A stretch of DNA of 64,000 nt from Aselliscus stoliczkanus (lineage: Eukaryota > Chordata > Mammalia > Chiroptera > Hipposideridae): assembly GCA_033961575.1 (NCBI GenBank), contig CM066727.1:87046501-87110500 (forward strand), given 5' to 3'. A program made the translations under genes and the position numbers. The notes beneath the pieces were generated by a model. The model was not told the DNA's origin. It did no database searches and worked only from the letters and a program-made list of their open reading frames with translations. Numbering within the stretch: the stretch's first letter is position 1; each line of letters begins with the position of its first letter. Positions 12,117 to 22,890 of this stretch are shown here, piece by piece.

Positions 12117-12128
12117 AAGAGGGAGGTT
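12117..12128. repeat. Target site duplication, right copy
   Basis: Exact 12-base match to 9711-9722. The first A residues merge with the poly(A) tail. Confidence 0.88.
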
Positions 12129-12172
12129 GACAACATGAAAATGTTGTATAAACTAATGTGAATGTACTTATA

Positions 12173-12174
12173 AA

Positions 12175-12225
<51 letters not shown>

Positions 12226-12232
12226 TATATAA
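12173..12232. repeat. (AT)n / (AC)n compound microsatellite
   Basis: Alternating AT interrupted once by TTT, then a short AC run and another AT run. Confidence 0.9.
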
Positions 12233-12879
12233 AATCAGCCTGATTAGACCTAATAGAATTTTTTTAAATCCTAATTTGTCAGGATTCTTTCGGTTGGTAT
12301 TGAAAGAAGTTTAACTTTAACTTATTTAGCAAAAAAAAAAAAAGGAAATTTTAATATTTTATTGGATCAAGAAACCAGGAATAATAGGGTTATAATAATG
12401 GGGGAATAATGGGGGTAGAGAATAACTGGTGAATTTCCAAAGCCAGAGACTTCATGATTCCAGGACATTCTCTCTCTCTCTTCCTACTTTCACTGAGGCT
12501 TTGCTCCACCTCAAGGTTATTATCTTCTACTGTACATCAGCGTTCTCCATGTGCTTCCATTGACAGAGTGAGAGGGAGGAGATGGAGAGAATGAAGTTCG
12601 AGTAGGTAAAGGAGGTGGCAATAGGCAAGAAGTCCATTATAATTGGAGGTCCCCCTAAAGGAGGAAAAAGAGGGGATGTTATTTTGAGAAGAAGCGTAAA
12701 GGTGTGCTGAGCAGACTGGAATGCAGACATGCCCTTCACTTCCCAGTGGTGAATGGGTATATGCTAACACCTTCCACAGATGCTACAGTCACACTTTATT
12801 GTAAATAAATATAAAAATGTGAACATATTCACAAAATAATCTTGCTTTATGCCATAGATTACCTAATAGTTGTTTGTAA
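12233..12879. other. No recognised feature
   Basis: Unique-looking sequence with a short A12 run near 12330 and a CT-rich spot near 12470. No gene seen. Confidence 0.35.
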
Positions 12880-13377
12880 TTGAACTTTTAAATAAACTTC
12901 ATTGAGATATAATTCATTGAGATAAAACAAAATGTGTTCAGTTGAGTAGTGTTTAGTTTAATGAATTTTGACAAGCTTACACACTTTTGTAACCACTCTC
13001 AAAACCAAGATATAGAACATTTCCATCTCTACAAAAATTACCCTAGTGCCTCTTTGCAGTCAGTCCAGCCATTCCACACTCCCTGGCTCCAGCCCCAGAC
13101 AAATATTAATCAGTTTTTGTCGTTGTTGTTTGTCATTATAGATTAGATTGGTCATTTCTAGACTTTCATGTATATGAAACCATACAGGATGTATTCCTTT
13201 GTGTCTGTTTCTTTCACTCAGCAAAACATTTTTGAAATTTGTCTGTGTTACGCATATTAGTGATTCAATTCTTTTTATTACTGAATAGTAGTCTGTTATA
13301 TGGATATATCACAATTTGTTATCCTTTCACCAGTTGATGACATCTGAGTTATTTCCAGTAAAACTGCTATGAACATT
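12880..13377 (-). mobile_element. Old L1M-type element, 3' end (part 1)
   Basis: Antisense L1 3' UTR and 3' ORF2: 'aacttcattgagatataattca', 'tttgtaaccactctcaaaaccaagatatagaacatttcc' and 'tgaatagtagtctgttatatgg' are standard phrases of medium-age L1 3' regions. It is interrupted at 13377 by an LTR and resumes at 13868 without loss of order. Confidence 0.75.
13373..13377. repeat. 5-bp TSD of the MLT1C-like LTR, left
   Basis: ACATT, repeated at 13868-13872 after the LTR. A 5-bp duplication is the size expected for ERVL-MaLR integration. Confidence 0.6.
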
Positions 13378-13867
13378 ATGGATGAAACCCTGCCCCCCAC
13401 CCTCACCCCACTCCCACCCTTACCCCCGCAAAAAAGAAAGATGTGTTGAAGTCCTAAATCCTAGTACCTATGAAAGTAACCCTATTTGGAAATAGGGTCT
13501 TTGCAGATGTAATCACATTAAAATGAGGTCGTTAGGGTGAGCCCTAATCCAACATGACTGGTGTCCTCAGAAGAATAGAAGAAACACAGACACAGAGACA
13601 CAGAGAGAGAAGGCCATGTGATGACAGAGGCAGAGATTGGAGTGATGCCTTTGTAAGCTAAGAATTGTAAAGGATTGCTGGCAACACCAGAAGTTAAGAG
13701 AAAGTTATAGGAACACATTCTCCCCTAGAGGCTTCAGAGAAAGCATGGCCCTGTAAACACCTTGATTTTGGACTTCTAGCCTCTAAAACTATGAAAGCAT
13801 AAATTTCTGTTGTTTAAAGTCACCTAGTTTGTGGAAATTGATACAGCAACCCTGGGGAGCTAATGCA
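13378..13867 (+). mobile_element. MLT1C-like MaLR solo LTR
   Basis: About 490 bp with ordered MLT1C phrases: 'tgttgaagtcctaa', 'ctatttggaaatagggtctttgcagatgtaatca', 'ccctaatccaacatgactggtgtcc', 'ggccatgtgatgacagaggcagag', 'caccttgattttggacttctagcctc' and 'aaatttctgttgttt', ending in CTAATGCA. It lies in plus orientation inside an antisense L1, so it is younger than that L1. A few bases at the very 5' end seem lost. No internal proviral sequence remains. Confidence 0.8.
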
Positions 13868-14750
13868 ACATTCAAAAACAAGTCTTCATGTGAACACGTT
13901 TTCATTTCTCTTGCATAAATATCCATAAGTTGGACTACTTGAGTGTATGGTATGTTTAATTTTATAAGAAATGGTCAAGTTGTTTTCCAAAGTAGCAGTA
14001 AATTTTTCATTCCATCTAACATCATGTAAGAGTTACAGTGGCTCCGAATCCTCATTAACATTTCATCATCTTAACTTTCCATTATGGCGTCAATTTGTAT
14101 TTCTCTGATGATTATCAATGCTGAGCATCTTTTCATGTACTTATTAGCCATTTGTGTATCTTCTTTGTGAAGGGGTCTTTAAATATTTTGCCCATATTCT
14201 TAGGAACAATTTCTTTATCGGATACATGTTTTGCATACATTTCTTCCCTGCCTGTTGTTTGCTTTTCATGATCTTAATGATGTATTTTGAAAAGCAGAAG
14301 TTTTCATTTTGATAAAGTGCATTTCATCAAATTTTTATTTTATGGTTTGTGCTTGTTGTGTCCTAAGAAATCTTTGCATCCCCAAGGTCACAATGACCTT
14401 AGCCTATCTTTTCTTTCAGAAGTTTTACTTTTTAGATTTTATATTTAGGTCTACGGTTCATTTTAAGTTAATTTTTTTATGTACCATGCAAGTGTCAAAG
14501 TTCATTTTTTCCCTATCTAGTTGAAATGAGTTATTTCAATTGTATAAAATTAATTAGCCATCTATGTGTATGTCTCTGTGTTTTTAGAGTCTGTATTTAT
14601 TCCATAGATCTATACATCTCCCTTTACACCAACGCCACACTATCTTGAATATTTCAACTTTATAGTAAATCTTAGAATACAGCTGTACAAGTCCTCTAAT
14701 TTCATAATTTTTCAAAAATTGTATTTGAAATTTCTTTGTTTATGACTTTA
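13868..14750 (-). mobile_element. Old L1M-type element, ORF2 3' region (part 2)
   Basis: Continues directly from the L1 sequence before the LTR: 'tcttcatgtgaacacgttttcatttctcttgcataaatatcc', 'ccaaagtagcagtaaatttttcattccatc' and 'tctttgtgaaggggtctttaaatattttgcccat'. This is antisense ORF2, without an open frame of useful length. Confidence 0.75.
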
Positions 14751-15344
14751 TCTTTCAATGGGTAATATATGTGCACGAAGGGGTTTCAGTGAGAAATAAG
14801 CCTTTCTCCCATCACTAGATCCTAGGCTGTCAATTCTCCTCCCCCTAACAGGTCACTTTTAGAAGTTTCTTGTTTTACTTTTCAGTGATTATAATTAATT
14901 TTTTTTAAAAAATCGAGTCAGACTTTAAATTTACTATTTAAAGGAATGTTATTTACAGGCATTTAAAAGGAAGAAAATAATGCCCTAATTTTATTTTCTG
15001 TATCAATCCAAATTTCCAGTAAGTGTGCTTGCCTCAGCTGAGCCCAGTCAACAGTGGAAAGAGTCAGCATTTACTAATGATGCACTTAATTTTATCCACC
15101 AACAAAAGAAACACAGGGATATTTGTGTGAATCACCTACTTGCTTTAATTCTGTTTGAGTTATTTAAATATGCTGCTTATTTTTAGTTTAATTGCAACAT
15201 AATTATATAACACCAACACCAAGTAATCCCAGCCTGGTGATACTAACAATTTTATCTTTAAGATAGTCTCAGACGCGTAGTTAAGAATTATCTGAATGTG
15301 TGACTCCAAGATCAAGATATTGCAACGCTACCACAGCAAGGAAA
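14751..15344. other. Repeat-free stretch, possible conserved block
   Basis: No repeat recognised. From about 14980 to 15240 there are homeodomain-like AT motifs, a 'cagctgagcccag' E-box-like site and 'agtcagcatttactaatgatgcac'. The character resembles conserved non-coding DNA, but this is a visual impression only. Confidence 0.25.
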
Positions 15345-15480
15345 ACATTCAATTCAACAAACATTTATCAGTTGTCATATGAGTATAAAATCTTACCCTA
15401 GGAAATGTGGGGGAATACAGAGATAAATCAAATCCCACCAATGCCCTCTAGAAATTCACAGTCTAGAAGGGGAGGGAGGA
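15345..15480 (+). repeat. Ancient repeat head fragment
   Basis: 'attcaacaaacatttatcag', 'gggaatacagagataaatcaaatccc' and 'ctagaaattcacagtctagaaggg' follow the order of the common 'caacaaatatttattgag ... ggatacagcagtgaacaa ... gagcttacattctag' repeat. Diverged. Confidence 0.5.
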
Positions 15481-16300
15481 ACATGCATCCTCTGATGCAA
15501 AAAAAAGTTCTAGAATTGAGGTCCCAATAGCAAACTATGGAAACATGGGGGGAGGTTCATACTGGAAACTAGAAGACAATACCATTTAAACCCTTCCAGT
15601 CAGACATTCTCATTTAGGAAGCCATCTAAGCAGTCCACAGTTCTCCAGACTTCTATCTTATTATATTTTATTCTCATTAAGAGGAATTGTTTTATCTCTA
15701 AATTAGGTCAATGGTTCTTCAGAATATAAGTATATAAAAAGAGAAGGTGGTGTTAGAACCTAAACTAATTGCCTCGTTGATTACATTTAATTACCCTTCT
15801 GGGAACACCGAACAAAAGTAATAAGGTTTTCCTCCCTCTGGTAAAATTAAAAAAAAAAAAAAAAAAGAATTTGGTGACTTGCTTTCCTTAGAGGGGAAAT
15901 GATAAGCAATTACTACTACCCAGCCTAAGAAAACAAGGAGGAGAAGAAAATTTCTTGCTTCCTCTAAAACTTGACATTTTCTCTAGATTCTCAGGAAACC
16001 ATGAAGGCTGAACACAAAAGAACCCTACTTCAGAACTCACATGCCTGATTCAGAAAAGAACAACATATTATTGTGGGTGAAGTGTGGACTTTAATTACCA
16101 AGAATTTCTTGTTGTTTGTATGTGTTACTAACACTCACAAATTAATATGTGTTTTTAAAGTATTTTAAAACTTTTTATAACTTAGGGTTTTTATAATTTA
16201 GTGCTTTTCCTATAGTAAAGGTATGCTTGGGAACCATGAGAGAGGAGAACATACTTTGTTAAATAAGCTACCCTGATGAAATGAGTGAGAAGTGCTTGAT
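15481..16300. other. No recognised feature
   Basis: AT-rich unique-looking sequence with an A18-type run near 15850. No gene seen. Confidence 0.35.
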
Positions 16301-16316
16301 GAAAATGCTGTATTTG
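16301..16316. repeat. SINE TSD, left copy
   Basis: GAAAATGCTGTATTTG, 16 bases, repeated exactly at 16775-16790. Confidence 0.95.
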
Positions 16317-16774
16317 GGGGCCGGCCGAGTGGCGCATTGGTTGAGCGCTGGTTTTGGGATGCCAGCGGCCCCGGTTCGGATCCCACGTGGGGGCCAGTGA
16401 CACTGCCCTCTACAGCTGACGGCGGCTCCACCTGGAGCTGGGCTGTGTGGGCCCTGGTGATGGTGTGGGCTGCAGCCCCTGCTGCAGTGGGCTGCCGTAG
16501 GCTGCGGTGGGTTGCCCGCAGCTGGCGTGAGCGGCTGGCGGCCAAGCGTGAGCTGCCGGTGGCCGCGGTGGGCGGCATCCAGAGGCCAGCGGCCGATCTG
16601 CCTCGTCCGGGAAGAGCGCAATGGCGGTGCCAGCGGTGGGGCAACGTCCTCCGCAGCTGGGCTGAGGAGCAGGAAGGCAGCGACTTGTCTGTTCCCCTTC
16701 CCCGATTCCCCGGCGCTGTTCCCCTCCGCCAAATCCCCAATAAAATCTTTAAAAGAAAAAAAAAAAAAAAAAAA
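16317..16774 (+). mobile_element. Full-length tRNA-derived T+ type SINE (458 bp)
   Basis: A non-coding retroposon moved by L1 machinery. The tRNA-like head begins GGGGCCGGCCGAG, with A box TGGCGCATTGG (16330-16340) and B box GGTTCGGATCC (16373-16383), the internal polymerase III promoter. A long GC-rich body of about 350 bp follows, holding the 12-bp palindrome GGGCTGCAGCCC at 16467-16478. The tail has AATAAA followed by TCTTT and poly(A), the signal pair of T+ SINEs (known in several laurasiatherian SINE families). Exact 16-bp TSDs and a clean A-tail point to a young insertion. Open frames of up to about 200 codons cross it on both strands but reflect GC-rich repeat, not genes. Confidence 0.92.
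16330..16383 (+). promoter_or_regulatory. Internal Pol III promoter of the SINE (A and B boxes)
   Basis: A box TGGCGCATTGG and B box GGTTCGGATCC are spaced as in tRNA genes and tRNA-derived SINEs. The B box differs at one position from the GGTTCGANTCC consensus. Confidence 0.75.
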
Positions 16775-16790
16775 GAAAATGCTGTATTTG
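16775..16790. repeat. SINE TSD, right copy
   Basis: Exact 16-base copy of 16301-16316. Confidence 0.95.
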
Positions 16791-17010
16791 TTTGTGTGTA
16801 TCTTCGTGGCATCATTAATTACTGAATAATGCATCAACCACCCCCACAAGGATCAAAAAGTTGTGATTTGTATAGCCTGATTCACTCTTTCATAGATATG
16901 CTCATTGATCAAGTACATAGAAGTGACATATGGATAAAAGTGGGTTACATATAAAAGTAAAAGTCAGAGATAACCATCCTGGTGCTGCCATAGCTTGGCT
17001 ATTATATCTG
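16791..17010. other. No recognised feature
   Basis: Unique-looking flank of the SINE. Confidence 0.3.
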
Positions 17011-17510
17011 TATTAATTAAGAATGCCTTCAACTGCAAATAACAAAAAACACAACTAGTGGTAGTTAAAACAAATAAGGATTGATTTTTTTTTCATATAA
17101 CAAAGGAGTCCAAAGACTGGTTGCAACTAACGTTCATTCTGGTACTCAATAAACCATCAAGGACCTAAACTTAATCTATCTTTTGCTTCCACAACATCTA
17201 GCATCCTTAGCATGTTGACTTCATCTTCATAATTATCACTGGTCACAAAATGGCTTCAGAAGCTCCAGGAATCTAATCTGCCTATAAGACAGGAAAAAAG
17301 AGGGGAAAGGTGACACCAGCCCAAATGTCTCCTTTATCAGGGAAAGCAGAAAGGTTTCCCATAAGTCTGTAGGATTAATATCTCATTGACTAGAATTGTC
17401 ATTGGAGCTTCATCCTGTAGCCAGGATCATGAATATTTGGCTCCCTCTCTATTGTGGGAGGCAGAAAGGAGAAAAAAGTTTGAGAATGGCTGTGAAATTA
17501 GCCAACCAAT
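17011..17510. repeat. Old interspersed repeat, family unresolved
   Basis: 'ctgcaaataacaaaaaacacaact', 'aacaaataaggattgatttttt', 'atggcttcagaagctccagg' and 'ggctgtgaaattagccaacca' follow the order of a diverged mammalian repeat I recognise only by its phrases. I cannot assign a family. Confidence 0.35.
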
Positions 17511-18359
17511 TGTTTCCACCACAATATATAAATAAACCATTACACTTCATTAGGCTTTAATTTTTACAACATCAAAAAGCAATGTCGAAGGGCACTGTGA
17601 TTATAATAAAATCAAAATAAGGAGGAGTTTGCAGATGCCTGAATATATAGTACTGGACTGATTAGCTCTATCTTTGGCTTAGTTGGAAATTTTAGCCCTT
17701 TCTGTCTATAAAGATAACTGGGGTACATCAGGGCACCAGCGGCCTTATTTGTTTTGCAGCTGGAAATAAAAAGCCTGAAATAATAGAGTACCCCACACAG
17801 AGAGGTGAGCCTGCTCTCATAACAACACCAGTGCTCTACTTCAAAGCCTCATTGAGAGGCCTGCAAGTCTTTGAAGGCTTTTGGTCCAGAACTGAAGCAT
17901 CTCCCAGAAAGTCCCTGGATTTCATGTGTTCAAAGCAAGATACATTAGCATATATCAAACAGTAGGAGAAGATAGTGATCTTTTGGGTCTATGAACTTCT
18001 ATGACTGGTGGTTGTGGTGTGCTTTTTTTAATGTTATTGTTCTTGCTGAATCCAGTATTTTGGGAAATCACTACAACAGGTGACAAGTGCAATGGGATTC
18101 ATTTCCTACTATTCTGCACTTCCTGGGATCCTCGATCTAATAATCTTTGTTAACAGGAATGCTGGATAAGCAAACTATGGACATAACTATGAAAGATAAG
18201 TCATCTGTACACTTTTGTTCTTTTATGTAGGACAATCACCGTGACTACATGGGGTTTCAGGTAAAGGCTAGAGAGAAAAACAATGTAGACAAAACAGACT
18301 TGGTGGCACCACGAAGAACCCAGCCCATTAGAATATTATTAAAACTTGGAGATTTTATA
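17511..18359. other. No recognised feature
   Basis: No gene or confident repeat seen. Confidence 0.35.
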
Positions 18360-18560
18360 GAGATAGATACAGGAGAGAGGGAGAAAGTTGGGGGGAGGGG
18401 AGAACAGATGAATGGATGGATGAGCAGGTATACAGGTAGATAAACGGACAGATAAATGAAGAGAGGAAGAGAAAAAGGAAGAGAGGGAGGGGTGAAGGGA
18501 AGAAGAGTTAAGAAGAAAGAAAAAATAGGAAAGGAGCAAAAAAAAAAAAGAAGAAAGAAT
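18360..18560. repeat. Polypurine tract with GGAT/GATA degenerate repeats
   Basis: The plus strand is almost all A and G from about 18455 to 18560, preceded by imperfect GGAT and GATA units. Capable of triplex (H-DNA) structure. The 144-codon minus-strand frame across it (18257-18691) is a by-product of pyrimidine bias. Confidence 0.8.
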
Positions 18561-19204
18561 CTGAACTTATACCATGATTTGGCAAGAAGACAGAACAAAT
18601 GGCAAATACAATTATTTGGCCTTAGGAAACTCAAGCTAAAAAATTCTAAAATGGATATGCTTTTTTCACTCCCTTCTAGCTTCAGTAACACAATCTGGGT
18701 ATAAGGGGATTTTAATTATTTATTATATAGTCCTCTTTAATCTTTTTTAACCTTTAGCTTTATGCTGAGGATAGCTATAAGTATAGAATAGAGGTAACCA
18801 GTTTTTTTAAATCCTGTAAGGTTTATACTGATTTACTACAACAAAGACGAATACTACAACAGAAAAAATGAAAAAAGTTATTATTTTAGCTCCCATTTAC
18901 ATTCCTTTTTAGCTTAAGTGAGACCACAATTGTATTACAATTATACAACTGTATAAAATACTAGCATGTCTAAAGATGACTCTTTCCAAAGTCAGATCTC
19001 TGAAATTTAGATATACTTGACTAGTGGGCTCTAATGACTATAAAAGAAGAACTGGAATAATTAATCAACTTGATAGCAGAAATTCAGCTAAGACCAAAAG
19101 ACCATAAATACTAACTGGCTACATCAGTCTTCCTTGCCAGGAACATTACATTTTCGTTGGTTTTTCATGCACCAGCACCAGAGTTATTATAATAATAACT
19201 CTAT
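18561..19204. other. No recognised feature
   Basis: AT-rich unique-looking sequence. Confidence 0.35.
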
Positions 19205-19425
19205 ATGTAGAATGGAAAGAACATAAACTTGGGTGTCAGAAAGACCAATGTGGGATCCACCACGTGCCATCTGTGACCTTGGGTAAATGAAACCTCCTGT
19301 GCCTCAGTCTCTTCATTTGAAAAGTGGAAATGATGACATTCATGCCTCAGAGGATAATTGCACTTAAGGAAACAATGGACAACATATAAAGTACCTGGCA
19401 CATGGCAGATACTCATATAAATGAC
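19205..19425 (+). repeat. MIR SINE
   Basis: Plus-orientation MIR in correct order: 'gaatggaaagaacataaacttggg', 'ctgtgaccttgggtaaatgaaacctcctgtgcctcagtctcttcatttg', 'aagtggaaatgatgaca' and 'agtacctggcacatggcagatactcatataaat'. Confidence 0.8.
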
Positions 19426-19704
19426 ACAGTTCTCTTTCCTACCAATGGGAAGAGAACAGGACTCATCAAGAATGACCTTGCTTTTAAAGAGGGCTGTGCT
19501 AGTGACAATTCTAGAATTATGTGATGCACAATCTGCATGGCCATACATAGTGTCCCTCTGCTTTGATCAGCTCGCCAGCAGTCACTATATACTCTCTTAT
19601 AAGGTTATTGGTCAGGATTAGAAATTTTAGTATTGCAGTTAAGCTTACCAACACAGACCCAAAGGGGGTCTCGATACAGGTCTCACTAACACTATACTAT
19701 AAGC
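19426..19704. other. No recognised feature
   Basis: Unique-looking sequence between the MIR and the hAT element. Confidence 0.3.
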
Positions 19705-19908
19705 CAAGGGCCAGGAAACATCCTTCTTGGCAAATCAATTTTTTGTAAATAAAGCTTTATTGGAACAAAGTCACACTCATTTGTCTACACAGCATCTGTG
19801 GTTGCTTTCGTACTACAAAAGCCAAGTTAACTAGTTGTGACAGAGACCACAACGCCTAGAAACCTAAAATATTTACTACCCTTTACAGAAAAAGTTTGCT
19901 GGGCCCTG
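19705..19908 (-). mobile_element. hAT/Charlie-type MITE (204 bp)
   Basis: Ends are CAAGGGCC on the left and GGGCCCTG on the right. The interior carries the well-known phrases 'gtaaataaagctttattggaacaaagtcac' and 'cctaaaatatttactaccctttacagaaaaagtttgctggg' in reverse orientation to the usual 'CAGGGGTCGGCAAAC...' consensus. Candidate 8-bp TSDs CTATAAGC and TTGTAAGC (6 of 8 matching) flank it. No coding capacity. Confidence 0.75.
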
Positions 19909-20164
19909 TTGTAAGCAACCAAACTATGGCTATATACATGTTTTCAATTCAACTTCTCTGTGGAGCCCCAGGATCGTGATAAGAATTTCCTGTTGGGGAG
20001 CCTGGTAGAATGGTTGTACCATCAATAGGAGGAAATATTTATGCTCCTTTTAAATAGATTCAATATTGCAGAATTTCAAATAGTCAAAAAATGATGAATT
20101 AGAAGATTCATGTGTTTTACATGACTTCAAATCTAACATTTCTGAGATTCGTAGGACAAAGCAC
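19909..20164. other. No recognised feature
   Basis: Anonymous sequence. Confidence 0.3.
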
Positions 20165-20330
20165 ATCATGTTTTCCATCCATTCATTAACTCAACAAATG
20201 TTTGTTTAACACCTTCTGGTAGCTGATTACTGAGGCAAGATCTGAAGATTAAGATGAATAACATGTGACCTCTGCTTTTAAGGTAGACAATACGTTTGGT
20301 AACAAAGTGCTCACTAATAGTGGAAACAGA
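20165..20330 (+). repeat. Ancient repeat head fragment
   Basis: 'ccattcattaactcaacaaatgtttgtttaacacc', 'agattaagatgaataa' and 'gcttttaaggtagacaat' follow the 'attcaacaaatatttattgagcacc...' ancient repeat order. Confidence 0.45.
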
Positions 20331-20919
20331 CTTGAAAAGATAATCTCAGCTGAGTAGGATAATTAATTTGGAAATGAGTTCATGGTACAATAGTGAGATC
20401 AAGCAACCATGATCACCAAGCAATTCTAACTTAACTGCTATCAGGGGATGTTGCAATCATAAATATCAACAATGGAGGAAAATGAGAGCAAATCCCTCAG
20501 TGTTAAGAATATGTAAACAGATCACTTCCTAATCAAGGAGAATGTTACTAAAGTTAGAATAGTGGGCAAAGTTAAAAAAAAATGACATATGAAAGGAAGT
20601 AACAATCAGGACAAGGCAACCCAAATTCCAACAAACATAAAATTGCTTCCATTTGTATATTCATTTGGCATTTAATTCCGTTATAACTGAAAGTTAGGAC
20701 TTTCCCCATAAAGCTACAAATCTTTCATCCCCCGAAATAAATTCACTTTGCAATAATTAGCTTTAAACAAGTGAAGTACATTCTTCCATTAAGAAAGGAT
20801 ATGTAGATGGAAAGTGTTTCATTGCTGTACAATGCATTGCAGCTCATCTAATTCACTCTAATACCTTAGAAGGTATTTTAGAAATTTGTGTGTAGGTATT
20901 TTTTTTTAATGTTTTATCA
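20331..20919. other. Repeat-free stretch
   Basis: No repeat or gene recognised. AT-rich with several TAATTAG-like motifs around 20640-20880. Confidence 0.3.
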
Positions 20920-21010
20920 ATACAGTGGGCACTACTACCCTTTCATGTGTGACAGCCAGGAATGCTGGACATACTGCATTGTGTGGGATAGCCCCACGTC
21001 GTGGAGGGTG
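20920..21010 (+). repeat. MER5A-like fragment (hAT)
   Basis: 'gggcactactaccctttcatgtgtgacagccaggaatgctggacatactgca' and 'ggatagcccca' match the middle of the MER5A consensus in order. Confidence 0.55.
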
Positions 21011-21769
21011 GTGCTGCATCCTGCATAAATTCCTAACTCTCCACTGGACATTCATGTAGATGAAAAATCTATTGATAATTAACTGAACCTACTGCCTATC
21101 TCCATTTTATATAGAAACAATTTTTTGTGCACTATTTTGGTACATACTGAATTTTCCAAGAATGTAAGTCATCGAAAATCAGAAAACATTAGTTTTGTTT
21201 TGCTTGAAACTTTACCAAGAGTCATCTACCATTTTGGACATTCAGAAAATTTGTCACCAACAATATTGCCACTGTGGTATTGGGTATTGTGTTAGTCACC
21301 AATACAAAAACATCTCTATCAGTCTGCATTTAGCTAGCCCAGTCAGTTATTCCACTTCAACTTACAAATATTTTGATTTAGCCCTTATTCTAAAATGAGA
21401 AATTTAAAGACAAAGTGTGAGCACAACCCAGTCTTAAAACTGCTCTGAAAACTAGATTTATTCATTATAAGCAGGGGCAAGCACCTGACCACTTCATTAT
21501 GTGCTTTAGTGTAGTTGTACATTTACTTGGGGAACACACAAAATTGTATTATAAATTACTTTTCACTTATTTCTTACTCAGATTTACACTATTTTGATTT
21601 TTAGAATGTGTGTGCATTAAATTATCTATGAGTTTCTTTTCTCATGAAAAAAATCAAGGCCCAGAGAGGTGATAGGTCCCACCCAAATTAACTATTTTGT
21701 GGCAATATCAAAGAGAAGATCTTTTTACTGAGCCCTTCCCATAAGGCTCTGTACTAGTCTCTTTTGATA
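21011..21769. other. No recognised feature
   Basis: Unique-looking, AT-rich. Confidence 0.35.
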
Positions 21770-22730
21770 CCTTTAATCATTCATTCCATAAATATGTACT
21801 TAATGTCCACCAATGCTGAACATTGTACAGGGCCTGACATTGCCAAGCTGAACATGTAATACTCCCTATCCTCAAGGGGAAAGTAGATGAGAAAAAAATC
21901 AATAACCATAAATGCATAAATAGATGAGATGGTGGTAGTACAGAAAGAAAGGATCTAACTCAGCCTGGTTCAAGTATCCTTTCCAAGAGGGGGCATCATG
22001 AGCTGAATTTTGAATGGTGGTTAGGAGTTAGCTAGATACATAGGGAATGCAAAAAATTTCAGGCAGAGAAAGCAGATAATCCTGGAGGAAGGTCAGAGAA
22101 CATAAAGTAATTCAGTTTGGCATCAGCTTAGGGTAAGAACACAGAAGTGGTGATGGGAGGACCTAGACAGAATGGAAGGGCACGGCTCATGGAGAACATG
22201 TTTTCCCAAGTCAAGGAACTTGAACTTCCCTTTGAAGCTCAGGAAGGAAATGATAAAGCTTTTAAATAGATGTGTGATACCAGGTAATTCACTCTGGTAG
22301 TAATATAAATTTTAAAATGGAATGTATTGCAGTAACACAGACAAGACATAATGAGGAACTGGATTAAGAGTGGCCTTGGGTAGAAAAGATGAAATAGAGT
22401 ACAATGATGCAGGCAGGGGAAGCAGGGTTAGCAGGATTTGGTGACTGATGGAATTTTCTAGATTGAGGGAAAGGGAAGACTTGAGGGTGGCTCTGGGTGT
22501 CTAGCATAGACATTGGAGAATGATAAAACCCTTCACTGAAATAAAAAATGTAGGAGGAAGGCACTTTAGTCTGGAGGGCGAGGGAGAGAAAGGATGAGTT
22601 CAGACTGGGACATGCCGAGTACAAAGTACAGATGGGCATCCAGGTGGAGATACGGGTCTGAAATTCAGGAGACACGTCTGAAGTAGAAATATTGAAAATA
22701 CCAATCTGTGAAGCATCAGCATATACATTA
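21770..22730 (+). repeat. Long ancient interspersed repeat, near-complete
   Basis: Begins with 'cattccataaatatgtacttaatgtccacc', then 'cctatcctcaaggggaaagtag', 'aggcagagaaagcagataatcctggaggaagg', 'aggaaatgataaagctttt...ttcactctgg', 'gactgggacatgc...cagatgggcatccaggtggagat' and 'gaagcatcagcatat'. This is the whole order of a long, old mammalian repeat family, of which partial copies lie at about 0.83, 32.0 and 46.9 kb. I do not name it. Non-coding. Confidence 0.6.
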
Positions 22731-22890
22731 CCTCATTGAAGCCCCCACCACCACCTTTTGTGCTAGCTCTCAATAGCCTCATTTGATAGACAAGAAATCC
22801 AAAGCCTGCCCACTCATGGAGTTGGAGAACTAAGATTTGTTCCATGGTCCATCTGACTCCAAAGCCTATACCCTTTCTACCACACCATAG
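22731..22890 (-). repeat. MIR-like tail fragment
   Basis: 'attacctcattgaagccccc', 'cctcatttgatagacaagaaa' and 'ctgactccaaagcctataccctttctacca' match a diverged reverse MIR. Confidence 0.45.

Noticed and set aside
16317..16392. Possible tRNA gene (A and B boxes)
   Set aside because: Part of a SINE with poly(A) tail and TSDs; the stems of a functional tRNA do not form convincingly.
16210..16849. Several 177-201 codon frames on both strands
   Set aside because: They cross the GC-rich SINE and its poly(A) (giving poly-K or poly-F). Not genes.
18257..18691. 144-codon hydrophobic frame resembling a membrane protein
   Set aside because: Phe/Leu/Ser-rich translation of a pyrimidine tract, not a real membrane protein.
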